A DNA stretch of 64,000 nt, taken from positions 31,568 through 95,567 of the forward strand of contig NZ_RCWA01000016.1 of assembly GCF_018448905.1 (NCBI RefSeq), in the 5' to 3' direction. Below, piece by piece: positions 27,465 to 34,690 of this stretch. The first letter of the stretch is position 1, and each line of letters begins with the position of its first letter. Source of the DNA: Photorhabdus heterorhabditis (GTDB lineage: Bacteria; Pseudomonadota; Gammaproteobacteria; Enterobacterales; Enterobacteriaceae). The position numbers and the translations under genes are program-made. The notes beneath the pieces are model-generated. The model had not been told where the DNA came from, did not search any database, and was given only the letters and a program-made list of their open reading frames with translations.

Positions 27465-27588
27465 ATGCTAATCTCAGATATTGCATTGCTATAAACCACT
27501 CTATTTGACATTCTATTTGACATTCTATATTACATGCTGCTTTAGCTTTAGATTGAGCTAAATTGAAAAGTTGTTTGTTTATTTTCAT
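27451..27588 (-). CDS. Small phage protein of unknown function (45 residues)
   Basis: ATG 27588 is preceded by GGAG at a good distance. The product begins KINKQLFNLAQSKAKAAC and contains a short repeat, IECQIECQIE. Its end overlaps the start of the 29-residue peptide. No domain recognised. Confidence 0.5.
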   Translation of the reverse strand: MKINKQLFNLAQSKAKAACNIECQIECQIEWFIAMQYLRLAYEDD

Positions 27589-27632
27589 GATATATCTCCG
27601 CGCCGTCCGCTGGCGTCATAATTCCGTATATA

Positions 27633-28031
27633 TTAAAACTCACCTTTATTTATTTTTACTAATGCTTCGCTATGCTGTTTAGCGGCTTCTTTTGTTAAAT
27701 GAATAATGCCGGACTGCAAACGATAGTAATCAGAATTATTATTTCGCCACACAAAATATTCCAACCCATCAAATGTTGCAGTAAAATATCTATCCCATTC
27801 TTTTAGCCAATAATCAACAGGCTTCGGAAAACTGACAGTACCAACAGTTATCATTTCCGGCTTGCGGCGATATAAATAGTCAACTTGCCACCTGGGGTGA
27901 TTAGTCAAAGTTCTCCAGTCGCTATCAGAACAAAACATTTCCCAAAGCTCATACGGCCTATCCGTTTTCAAAGCATCTTGGGCATATTGCATCATTAACT
28001 CAGCGTGTACGTGTTTTTTATTTTCTGACAT
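27633..28031 (-). CDS. Phage protein of unknown function
   Basis: A 132-residue protein containing WRTLTNHPRW and VDYLYRRKPEMITVGTVSFPKP, a pattern common in uncharacterised enterobacterial phage early proteins where a 'W..L..HP.W......YRRK' core recurs. Function unknown. Confidence 0.7.
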   Translation of the reverse strand: MSENKKHVHAELMMQYAQDALKTDRPYELWEMFCSDSDWRTLTNHPRWQVDYLYRRKPEMITVGTVSFPKPVDYWLKEWDRYFTATFDGLEYFVWRNNNSDYYRLQSGIIHLTKEAAKQHSEALVKINKGEF

Positions 28032-28047
28032 TGTTTAATCCTCTATA

Positions 28048-28260
28048 TTATTCATCTAAAGGCACCGCACCTTCTTCATGATATCCTGTAAGATAGATCC
28101 CCAATCCTTTGTATTCAATATCATCATCATCATTTATTTCAATATTGTCATCGATAGTATATTCTGTTTCCAGTATTTCATTAGGTGGCATAATATATTC
28201 AATGCCTGCAAAATCACATGCATACAGTATTTGTTGTGTTGTTAATGTTATTGAAGCCAT
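28048..28260 (-). CDS. Acidic small phage protein
   Basis: A 70-residue, strongly acidic protein (NIEINDDDDIEY), pI clearly low. Acidic early phage proteins of this size are often DNA mimics or host-enzyme inhibitors, but nothing here proves that. Confidence 0.55.
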   Translation of the reverse strand: MASITLTTQQILYACDFAGIEYIMPPNEILETEYTIDDNIEINDDDDIEYKGLGIYLTGYHEEGAVPLDE

Positions 28261-28283
28261 AATTATTACTCTCTATTTGTTAA

Positions 28284-28553
28284 TTAACTCTTCAATGCAA
28301 TCATGTTGTTATCTTGCATGTGTTTTAATATAGCAAGTGGAAAGGTTTTTTCTCCTTTACACATACTTGTCAATGCAATTTCACTCATGTCTTTTTGACG
28401 CTTAAAAAAGTCTTTAGTACAAGACTCAAAAAGGGAGTTATATAAATCTCCGTTCTCTTTTACTATTTCAAGCAACTGATTTTTATTTTCGAAAAGATTG
28501 ATAATATCATTTGCGATACACTTCATATAAAGCTGATGTTCTTTTGTTTCCAC
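28284..28553 (-). CDS. Phage protein of unknown function
   Basis: An 89-residue, mostly helical protein beginning at a GTG codon with GAGAGG upstream. No domain recognised. Confidence 0.5.
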   Translation of the reverse strand: METKEHQLYMKCIANDIINLFENKNQLLEIVKENGDLYNSLFESCTKDFFKRQKDMSEIALTSMCKGEKTFPLAILKHMQDNNMIALKS

Positions 28554-28626
28554 AATTAAAACCTCTCTGCAATTAACTCATCACAGCCCATTTATAGTGG
28601 GCTGTAATTAGATAGCTGGCAATTAA

Positions 28627-28899
28627 TTAGATGTAACCGTAAGCTATTTCTTTTTCTAGCAATAAAATCATTTCTTTCAGCTGTTGCTCTGATTTAATGA
28701 CCCTGAATTCTGCTTTTAATTTACCTGGAAGCGGTAAATTACTACAACAAATCAATGCTTCTCCGTTTCTAATCATAATAAACATTTGCACATAGAGTCG
28801 TTCATTTACAATTCTACTGACAGATATTTCATATGCGTCTTCCCGAATTTCAATTCCTTTTTGCTTTGCAAAATTAATTGTTGATTTACTGATTTTCAT
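28627..28899 (-). CDS. Phage protein of unknown function
   Basis: A 90-residue protein, ATG start. It has a basic N-terminus and a strand-rich middle (LYVQMFIMIRNGEALICC). It lies directly downstream of the N-like gene in the leftward operon. No domain recognised. Confidence 0.55.
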   Translation of the reverse strand: MKISKSTINFAKQKGIEIREDAYEISVSRIVNERLYVQMFIMIRNGEALICCSNLPLPGKLKAEFRVIKSEQQLKEMILLLEKEIAYGYI

Positions 28900-28917
28900 A
28901 TTTACATCCTCATAATA

Positions 28918-29145
28918 TTATCTTACTGAATAAAGCCAAGTATTAGGCAAGCATCTGTTATTAAGTGATTCTACTGTCTTATTTTGCGTGATAGCAGAGA
29001 GTGAAATAGCTTTTAATGTTTTTGTTGAACATCCGGCTAAAGTTGTGACGATCTTCCTTTCAAGTTTTCTGTCAGCTTCAATAAGTTTTTGCTCTTTCAT
29101 GCGCTGATTTTTACGACGTAATTTGCAACGTTGTTTTGCATTCAT
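28918..29145 (-). CDS. N-like antitermination protein
   Basis: The 75-residue basic protein begins MNAKQRCKLRRKNQRMKEQ. This resembles the arginine-rich boxB-binding motif of lambdoid N proteins (P22 NAKTRRHERRRK, lambda DAQTRRRERRAEK). It is the first gene after PL and nutL, the position of N, with GGAGG before the ATG. The rest is unlike known N proteins, as expected for this fast-diverging family. A 20-bp perfect inverted repeat occupies its leader. Confidence 0.75.
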   Translation of the reverse strand: MNAKQRCKLRRKNQRMKEQKLIEADRKLERKIVTTLAGCSTKTLKAISLSAITQNKTVESLNNRCLPNTWLYSVR

Positions 29146-29160
29146 AAGAACCTCCGTTAA

Positions 29161-29291
29161 TTAGCTTTGTTGTGATGCAAATGTGACATTGTGGCTCTAT
29201 CACAGTCGCGCCTACTGCCATCCCGGTATGGGTTTGTATCTGTGAATACACTCAATTACTTTTTGGCCCGGTTGCATCACAACAAAGCTAA
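29161..29291 (-). promoter_or_regulatory. Long stem-loop in the N leader (20-bp perfect arms)
   Basis: Positions 29161-29180 and 29272-29291 are exact 20-bp inverted repeats 91 bp apart. In the leftward transcript they form a duplex between nutL and the N ribosome site, and end about 7 nt before GGAGG. In lambda an RNase III hairpin at the same place controls N translation; the same job is inferred here. Confidence 0.7.
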
Positions 29292-29302
29292 CTTCGCCTT
29301 GT

Positions 29303-29341
29303 GTACACCTCGCGGCATACGTTTCATATTGTTAAAGAGCG
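29303..29341 (-). promoter_or_regulatory. nutL: boxA and GNRA-loop boxB
   Basis: On the minus strand boxA CGCTCTTTAACA (29341-29330) is followed after 9 nt by the hairpin GTATGCC-GCGA-GGTGTAC (29320-29303; 7 pairs with two G-U, GNRA tetraloop). The same order occurs at nutR, and the N-like gene is next. Confidence 0.75.
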
Positions 29342-29485
29342 AACATCCCTTTAGTTACTGCTTCCTGTTATTGCTGGTACTGCGTTGTTTCTTAGCACTT
29401 GCGAATCATCTACCTCTTCATCTGCCGGTAGCGACTACTTCGTGGGCTTTCCTTGCCTTTTCGTTGTGTGCCTTTGATGTGATTA

Positions 29486-29525
29486 ATAATCACATATTGT
29501 GTTTTGCTAGTCAACACGAAATGTG
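29486..29525 (-). promoter_or_regulatory. PL promoter with left operators OL1 and OL2
   Basis: TTGACT (29514-29509) and GATTAT (29491-29486) are 17 bp apart on the minus strand. Two sites of the form CAC-N5-GTG, 29515-29525 and 29491-29501 (centres 24 bp apart), flank the -35 box and fill the spacer, so the repressor would block PL. The wider stretch 29146-29668 contains no protein gene. Confidence 0.75.
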
Positions 29526-29631
29526 ATTTATTTTGTCGAATAAATATTATGTGTTTGATTTTTCGATTAATTTATTTTGAAAAAATTTTTCTGAGGTGAG
29601 ATTTTAGTTAGCTCGGTGAGAAGAGGGTATA

Positions 29632-29656
29632 AAAAAGCCACCAGATTGGTGGCTTA
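29632..29656 (-). terminator. Terminator of the repressor/membrane-protein transcript
   Basis: On the minus strand AAGCCACCA and TGGTGGCTT form a 9-bp stem with a 3-nt loop and run into a T-tract. It lies just after the 345-residue membrane protein gene and separates PRM transcription from PL. Confidence 0.9.
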
Positions 29657-29668
29657 GTGTGAGGGTTA

Positions 29669-30706
29669 TCAGTCTTCTTTTTTGTGGATAACAGATATTA
29701 GTTGTCCTGCTGAAACATGGTTATTTTCTGTGACTTCAACATAGTTTATGGTGAGAATATTTTCTTGAGCAACCGCATCTGTAAACTCTTTTAATTCATC
29801 TGTTGATGTCATTTCGGTCGTAGTTTTAATGATAAATGTATCATTGTTACTCGCCCTAGTGACGGTGATACTTATATCTTGATTCACCGGTCCAGTTCTT
29901 GTAACACCTTTAATGTAAAAATCATCTTCTTTGGTTATTTTGTTTCTATCAATAGATTGTCTTTGGCTATGAGTGTTAAGTTGATCTCTATTGACGATTT
30001 TTTCACCTAGAGAAACAGTGGTTACTGTTGGATCTTGGGCTAGTTGCTTTAGTAGTTTATTTTTCCCATCTTCACCATGTGCAAGTATTTCTCTGCTGGT
30101 AGATGTTTGCCCAGTCCTCAAAATTTCCAATGTGTTTTGTTGTGCCTGAAGAACGGCATCAGTTGAAGCTTTAGAAAGGGCAATTTGGGCGGATGTAGTT
30201 TCTCTTTGTGTACTCCAATATTCGTCAGCAATTTTCCAGCTAACGGTGCCACAAGCAAGAACGAGCGCTATGACCGCGCATAGCGCTTGCCTTCCCGTCA
30301 TTCTTCCTATAGCTTCTCTTAACACGCTAACAGCTCCGTTTATCACTTTGTCTGAGGTGCCATCAGCCTGACTGGAGCCCTCTCTAATATGGTAGACTAT
30401 ATCAAGTTTTTGTTTATCCGGATTGGTTAATCTCTGTAGGTTTTGCGATCCATATTTAATAATAGCAAATGCTCTTTGTATTTCTTCTGTTAGTGCAGCC
30501 ATCCCAAAAAGCATTGATGCTGTAATTGAAGAGTTATAACGATTGGAATCGCCTTTTACATTTATGTCTAGAGTGGGCCACCCCCTGAATTCTATGTCAG
30601 GAAATAAAAATTCATCCGAATCTAAGTCTTTCCTATTTATCATTTGACTGATAAATGAGTAGAATTCATCCTCGTTGGTAATAACGAAATTTGGTTGTAA
30701 ATTCAT
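29669..30706 (-). CDS. Repressor-linked membrane protein of unknown function (candidate exclusion factor)
   Basis: The 345-residue protein has a soluble N-terminal part (about 1-135), one clear membrane helix near 140-165 (ALCAVIALVLACGTVSW), then a helical stretch and a strand-rich C-terminal domain. No family is recognised. It follows the repressor gene by 82 bp on the same strand and ends at a strong terminator, so it should be made in the lysogen from PRM. Genes in this slot in other lambdoid phages (rexAB, sieB) protect the lysogen; that role here is an inference. Confidence 0.8.
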   Translation of the reverse strand: MNLQPNFVITNEDEFYSFISQMINRKDLDSDEFLFPDIEFRGWPTLDINVKGDSNRYNSSITASMLFGMAALTEEIQRAFAIIKYGSQNLQRLTNPDKQKLDIVYHIREGSSQADGTSDKVINGAVSVLREAIGRMTGRQALCAVIALVLACGTVSWKIADEYWSTQRETTSAQIALSKASTDAVLQAQQNTLEILRTGQTSTSREILAHGEDGKNKLLKQLAQDPTVTTVSLGEKIVNRDQLNTHSQRQSIDRNKITKEDDFYIKGVTRTGPVNQDISITVTRASNNDTFIIKTTTEMTSTDELKEFTDAVAQENILTINYVEVTENNHVSAGQLISVIHKKED

Positions 30707-30788
30707 CTACTAATCCTTAATGGTGTTCACCTATGATAAATGTTTTGCAACCCTCACAAGTAGCACTTTGGTTATTAAAAAAAATTAC

Positions 30789-31193
30789 TTATGCTTTCTT
30801 TTTGCTCTTCTTTTGTGATAGTTCTTCTAGTAATTGATTGTAATACCGTTTTTTTTCTTCAAGAGTTTTTAAAAGTTCGTCAGCTTCGCTATCCGGGAGT
30901 TCATCAAACAGTTCGAGAAGTATTTCTTGACGTCGACTCAACTCCTTACTTTTAAGTTGGCTATCTACGCAGCACTCTTGTTGTTCGCCGAACATTAATT
31001 CAGATGGAGAAACACAAAGGGCTTTGGATAAAATGACAGCATCATCGGCGCTGACATTTCTAGTGCCGGATTCATAGTTTCCTATTCTTGATTGAGAGGC
31101 CCAGCCGCACCGTTCCGCGAGTGCGGCTTGGCTCATTTTTTGTTTGTTTCTAAGGCGCTTAATTCTTGCGCCGACGCTTTCATTAGTTTTCAT
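30789..31193 (-). CDS. CI-like repressor, short form without peptidase domain
   Basis: The 134-residue protein has an N-terminal XRE helix-turn-helix (about residues 10-60; recognition helix SQSRIGNYESG) and a helical, charged C-terminal part (LLELFDELPDSEADELLKTLEEKK) that is probably the oligomerisation region. The S24/LexA-like self-cleavage domain of lambda CI is missing. It is divergent from the Cro-like gene across the three right operators. Without a cleavage domain, induction probably needs an antirepressor or other route. Confidence 0.88.
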   Translation of the reverse strand: MKTNESVGARIKRLRNKQKMSQAALAERCGWASQSRIGNYESGTRNVSADDAVILSKALCVSPSELMFGEQQECCVDSQLKSKELSRRQEILLELFDELPDSEADELLKTLEEKKRYYNQLLEELSQKKSKKKA

Positions 31194-31207
31194 GAACCCT
31201 TATTTAA

Positions 31208-31270
31208 CACACCGCGTGTTTTTTATCTTTCACGATTTGTGTTTACAATGAATCACAAATCGTGTTTAAT
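31208..31270 (+). promoter_or_regulatory. Right operators OR (three CAC-N5-GTG sites), PR and PRM
   Basis: Three 11-bp sites, 31208-31218, 31231-31241 and 31254-31264, share CAC-N5-GTG and their centres are exactly 23 bp apart. PR is TTTACA (31242-31247), 17 bp, TTTAAT (31265-31270), with the third site filling the spacer. PRM for the repressor reads leftward, with TTGTAA at 31248-31243 and an A-rich -10 near 31225-31220. Confidence 0.82.
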
Positions 31271-31298
31271 GATGATGATTTAGATACAGGGAGTAACT

Positions 31299-31511
31299 AT
31301 GAACAAGATCTCAAATGCCAGAAAAGTGATCGGCATCACCCAATCTGAGTTAGCAAAAATACTTGGGTGGTCACAGTCACGTATTGGTAATTATGAATCT
31401 GGAATTAGAACCCCAGATTTGCATTCATGCCGCGAAATTGTGTTAGCACTGAATTCTTTTGGTGGGATGTATTGTCTTGATGACATCTTTCCACCCAAAA
31501 AAGCGGCATAA
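31299..31511 (+). CDS. Cro-like repressor
   Basis: The 70-residue XRE protein has a recognition segment SQSRIGNYESG identical to that of the CI-like repressor, so both should read the same CAC-N5-GTG operators. It is the first rightward gene and replaces CI in the lytic branch. TAGATACAGGGAG precedes the start. Confidence 0.9.
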   Translation: MNKISNARKVIGITQSELAKILGWSQSRIGNYESGIRTPDLHSCREIVLALNSFGGMYCLDDIFPPKKAA

Positions 31512-31542
31512 CAACACACAAAGCGAGCCAGTATAGCTCGCA

Positions 31543-31580
31543 TGCTCTTTAACAATCCGCCTCCTACGCTGCAAAGTGTA
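31543..31580 (+). promoter_or_regulatory. nutR: boxA and GNRA-loop boxB
   Basis: boxA TGCTCTTTAACA (31543-31554) is followed after 10 nt by TACGCT-GCAA-AGTGTA (31565-31580), a 6-pair stem with a GCAA tetraloop. A GCGAGC/GCTCGC hairpin (31523-31541) lies just before boxA. boxA matches nutL except the first base. Confidence 0.75.
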
Positions 31581-31604
31581 GATTCCCTGTTTAAGAATAG
31601 GGAT

Positions 31605-31639
31605 TCCCCGATTGCGGGGAGCGTAGCCTTAACCAAGGC
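31605..31639 (+). terminator. Hairpins between cro and cII (tR1-like)
   Basis: TCCCCG (31605-31610) pairs with CGGGGA (31615-31620), and GCCTT (31626-31630) with AAGGC (31635-31639). They lie after nutR and before cII, where lambda has the N-sensitive terminator tR1. No T-run follows, so a Rho-type or processing role is possible. Confidence 0.45.
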
Positions 31640-31664
31640 TATAAATTTAATTTTAACTTAAGGA

Positions 31665-31697
31665 AATTTAACATATGGATATCGCAAAAACTTGCAA
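31665..31697 (-). promoter_or_regulatory. pRE: CII-dependent promoter overlapping the cII start
   Basis: On the minus strand the direct repeat TTGC-AAGTTT-TTGC (31697-31684) is exactly the CII target TTGC-N6-TTGC. After 13 nt comes TAAATT (31670-31665), the same distance as in lambda pRE. Transcription would run leftward, antisense to cro, into the repressor gene. Confidence 0.75.
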
Positions 31698-32019
31698 AAC
31701 TCAGATCACATGCAAACCCGAACTGCTAGAAAGTTACTGGTTAAAAACCGCTCTTGAGTATGGGAATAATCAACTTGCTAAAGAGATGGGAATACATCCG
31801 TCCGGCTTAAGCCGGGATAAGAATCGGATCGCTAAATTAGCGAGTCTGATGGTTGTTAAACTTGGATTACCAGAGGGTAGCGTCGCCGCTCCTGGATGTG
31901 ATGCAAATATTGTTCTAACGGGAGTAGAAGCAAGTAAGTTGCTTTCGATACTTGAGCATATCAGAGAGCCGAAAGAAAAAGCCCCGGTTGTTGGAGCAAC
32001 TGAGGCTAATCAAATATGA
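31675..32019 (+). CDS. CII-like transcriptional activator
   Basis: The 114-residue protein has the helix-turn-helix segment GNNQLAKEMGIHPSGLSRDK (about residues 30-50), like lambda CII. It would stimulate pRE, whose binding site lies in its own first codons. AAGGAAATTTAAC precedes the ATG. Confidence 0.85.
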   Translation: MDIAKTCKTQITCKPELLESYWLKTALEYGNNQLAKEMGIHPSGLSRDKNRIAKLASLMVVKLGLPEGSVAAPGCDANIVLTGVEASKLLSILEHIREPKEKAPVVGATEANQI

Positions 32020-32071
32020 GTCAACAGGGGAAAAGCGTTCCCCTATATACCACTAACATAGCGAGATAATC

Positions 32072-32758
32072 ATGACAGAGAAACCAATTATTTTCAACGG
32101 TGAGATGGTCCGTGCGATTTTGTACGGGCAAAAGACGCAGACGCGGCGGCCTGTTAAGCCGCAGCCAAACAATCTTCAAGAATTCATAGGTTGGGCAATG
32201 AGCGGCGCATTATCAAAAGATAGCGTTGTATTTGCTGAGGGTGAAAGCTCTCCGCTAAAAAATATTCTACGTATTCTTTGCAATTGGAAAGTGGGTGATC
32301 GGCTGTGGGTGCGTGAAACCTGGGCTCATTACCAAACCATTAATTATCTCGCTCGCAGTAATGGTCGTTCATTTAGTGAAGTAAGTGACGGATTTGCAGC
32401 ATATCGAGCTGACGGGTACGAGAGTATTAGCGACATGAAAGATCACATTCGACTAATGTCAGAATCTGACTTTGAAGGTGTTGAGGTTCGTGATGATAAG
32501 TGGATACCGTCAATTCACATGCCACGTTGGGCTAGTCGTATCACGTTAGAAATCACAGATATTGGAGTTGAGAGACTGAATGAAATCAGTGAAGAGGATG
32601 CAAAAGCGGAAGGCGTAATAGCGGGAATTTGCCCCGGCTATGAAAATATCATGCATCGTGTTGTGTTCCGTGAGCTATGGGAATCAATCTACGGCCCCGG
32701 CTCATTCGATGATAAATGGGTATGGGTCATTGAGTTTAAGAGAGTGGAGGCACTATGA
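32072..32758 (+). CDS. Phage protein with ASCH/PUA-like domain
   Basis: The 228-residue protein has the segments NGEMVRAILYGQKTQTRRPV, GDRLWVRETWA and SIHMPRWASRITLEITDI, which define a widely conserved phage family with an ASCH-like (RNA-binding beta-barrel) fold. Its exact role is unknown. It overlaps the O-like gene by 4 bp. Confidence 0.78.
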   Translation: MTEKPIIFNGEMVRAILYGQKTQTRRPVKPQPNNLQEFIGWAMSGALSKDSVVFAEGESSPLKNILRILCNWKVGDRLWVRETWAHYQTINYLARSNGRSFSEVSDGFAAYRADGYESISDMKDHIRLMSESDFEGVEVRDDKWIPSIHMPRWASRITLEITDIGVERLNEISEEDAKAEGVIAGICPGYENIMHRVVFRELWESIYGPGSFDDKWVWVIEFKRVEAL

Positions 32759-33570
32759 ACACAGCGGAGGTAATTAATTTTCCCGCACCCCGCAGGGAGG
32801 TTGTTAAAGTGGCTGATGTTGAAGATGGCTATACACGTATCGCTAATGAACTGCTTGAAGCAATAATGAGCGCTGATTTAACGGCAAGGCAACTAAAAGT
32901 TGCATTAGCGATTATCAGAAAAACATATGGCTTTTGTAAGAAAACAGACCGAATAACGAATACTCAGATAGCGGAGATGACGGGTATTCATCATACGCAT
33001 GTATGTAAAGCAAAAAATGAAATGATTGCAATGAAAATCATTGTGTTATCTGGAAATCAAATAGGAATAAATAAGATTGTTTCTGAGTGGAATACCGACA
33101 TTAGCCGACTTAGCGAAACATTAGCCAAGTCAGCTAATAAAACATTAGCTAAGTCGGCTAATAGTGATAAGCCAAGTCAGCTAAACACAAAAGAAACTAT
33201 ACAAAAGAAAAAAGAAATTAATGATCCTCTTATATCCCCTTTACCAGAAAAACCAAAACCAAAACCAAAGCCAAAAACTAAATTCGATCCAACAGCGATT
33301 GAAATTCCAGAATGGCTAAATTCTGAGTCATGGGCGGAATGGGTGAGTTATCGCCAGCAATCTGGCAAGCCGATTAAAACCCAGATCACGGTTACTAAAG
33401 CGCTTAATTTCCTGAAGGAATGTTTTGACGAGGGGCATGATCCGGCTGATGTAATTAACACAAGCATAGCAAACGGGTGGCAAGGGCTATTCAAGCCAAA
33501 ATATCCACCGCGTGCTAAGCAGAGTCTGGATTTTAATAATACGGACTGGATAGACGGGCTAACGATATGA
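32755..33570 (+). CDS. Replication initiator, lambda O type
   Basis: The 271-residue protein has the O-type winged-helix N-terminal domain (about 20-110; DGYTRIANELLEAI, LTARQLKVALAIIRKTYG). A lysine/proline linker follows (KPKPKPKPKTK), then a C-terminal DnaB/P contact region. The gene carries four iterons (33101-33184), so it contains its own origin like lambda O. It overlaps the P gene by 4 bp. Confidence 0.92.
   Translation: MNTAEVINFPAPRREVVKVADVEDGYTRIANELLEAIMSADLTARQLKVALAIIRKTYGFCKKTDRITNTQIAEMTGIHHTHVCKAKNEMIAMKIIVLSGNQIGINKIVSEWNTDISRLSETLAKSANKTLAKSANSDKPSQLNTKETIQKKKEINDPLISPLPEKPKPKPKPKTKFDPTAIEIPEWLNSESWAEWVSYRQQSGKPIKTQITVTKALNFLKECFDEGHDPADVINTSIANGWQGLFKPKYPPRAKQSLDFNNTDWIDGLTI
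33101..33232. other. Phage replication origin: four 17-bp iterons and an A-rich tract within O
   Basis: TTAGCCGACTTAGCGAA (33101-33117), TTAGCCAAGTCAGCTAA (33121-33137), TTAGCTAAGTCGGCTAA (33145-33161) and TAAGCCAAGTCAGCTAA (33168-33184) are near-palindromic and start 20, 24 and 23 bp apart. A purine/A-rich tract (33185-33232) follows. Lambda ori has the same layout. Confidence 0.82.
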
Positions 33571-34271
33571 GAAATCTTGCTACCGTGGTACAGAATCGGG
33601 ATAGCAGAGCTTTGCAGGCTATGGCCGGATCTCAAAAGCCACAACAGGGAACACAAGTCACAAAACAAGCTGCTGAAATTTTCAATGAGTTATTTCGCCA
33701 GCTAAAGGGCGCTTTTCCGGCTCTGATGGCAAATATCAAAACACAGGACGATTTTAACGAACTGCGGCGGCAATGGGTTCTCGCTTTTGCTGAAAATGGC
33801 ATTAGAACCGTTGAGCAGGTCAATGCCGGAATGAAGATCGCCAGGCAGCAAGATACGCCATTTCTGCCGTCGCCAGGTCAATTTATTCAGTGGTGCAAGC
33901 AAGGCGGTATCAAAAATGCTGGTTTGCCGGATGAGTTAGAATTATACGAAATAGTAATGGACTACAGCGCAAAGCGTGGGCTATACAGTTCTGCTGAGAA
34001 TTACCCCTGGCAGTCAAATGCCTGTTACTGGATTGTCACTAAATTATACTCACAGATGCGCGGACTGAATTTAACTGAGTCTGAGTTGCGTAAGCGTTGC
34101 AGCAAAGAGCTTATTGCTATGTCGCGGAGAATGGAATCAGGGGAGCAAATACCCGCGCCAGTTAAGCAGATCCCAAAGCTGCATATACCGACAAGCCAGG
34201 AACGGGCATTAAATCATCTCGCGGAAATTAGACGGAAATTTAATTTAGATTCATGTAAGAAGGACTTTTGA
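33567..34271 (+). CDS. Helicase loader, lambda P type
   Basis: The 234-residue protein aligns with lambda P over most of its length: NELRRQWVLAFAENGIRT, EQVNAGMKIARQQ, FLPSPGQFIQWC, KRGLYSSAENYPWQSNACYW and the final LAEIRRKFNL. P brings the host DnaB helicase to O at the origin. Confidence 0.96.
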   Translation: MRNLATVVQNRDSRALQAMAGSQKPQQGTQVTKQAAEIFNELFRQLKGAFPALMANIKTQDDFNELRRQWVLAFAENGIRTVEQVNAGMKIARQQDTPFLPSPGQFIQWCKQGGIKNAGLPDELELYEIVMDYSAKRGLYSSAENYPWQSNACYWIVTKLYSQMRGLNLTESELRKRCSKELIAMSRRMESGEQIPAPVKQIPKLHIPTSQERALNHLAEIRRKFNLDSCKKDF

Positions 34272-34272
34272 T

Positions 34273-34479
34273 ATGGAATGGATAAGTGTTGATGAAAGAT
34301 TGCCAGATGATACGAACCTGGTATTGATTGTTATATTGGGTTGTTGGGTATCAGCGGGTTATCTTTCGCATTATGGTGATAAGCGTTTTTATGACAATGT
34401 ATTGTGCCGCTATGAAAATAATGTAACTCACTGGCAACCGATGCCAAGTCTACCGGAGACAAATAATGATAAAAGGTAA
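34273..34479 (+). CDS. DUF551 phage protein
   Basis: The 68-residue protein starts MEWISVDERLPDD and ends VTHWQPMPSLPE, the framing motifs of DUF551. Function unknown. It overlaps the next gene by 14 bp. Confidence 0.85.
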   Translation: MEWISVDERLPDDTNLVLIVILGCWVSAGYLSHYGDKRFYDNVLCRYENNVTHWQPMPSLPETNNDKR

Positions 34480-34690
34480 ATACATCATTTCAGCCACGAT
34501 CACTAAAGCGGGTGGATTGCCTGTCAATTGGATGCGTTACTCTGACAAGAGGCTATCAAAAACAGAGTGTTTGAAGATGATTGGCGGGAAACGTCGTGTA
34601 TTTAACAACGTTTTGGAAGAAGAGGTGAGAGTGGAGTTGAGTCATTTTTCGTGTAAGCGAGTAAATAAAGGGGGGTTAGATGGAAGCTGA
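34466..34690 (+). CDS. Small phage protein of unknown function
   Basis: A 74-residue basic protein between DUF551 and ninB genes; it overlaps both (14 bp and 11 bp). No domain recognised. Confidence 0.55.
   Translation: MIKGKYIISATITKAGGLPVNWMRYSDKRLSKTECLKMIGGKRRVFNNVLEEEVRVELSHFSCKRVNKGGLDGS

Noticed and set aside
27370-29160. Possible CRISPR array in the run of short early genes
   Set aside because: No regularly spaced direct repeats of 20-40 bp are present; only short coding frames are seen.
29191-29526. 111-codon forward frame in the PL/nutL region
   Set aside because: It covers operators, promoter, nutL and the long inverted repeat; the product is Leu/Cys-rich without domain character.
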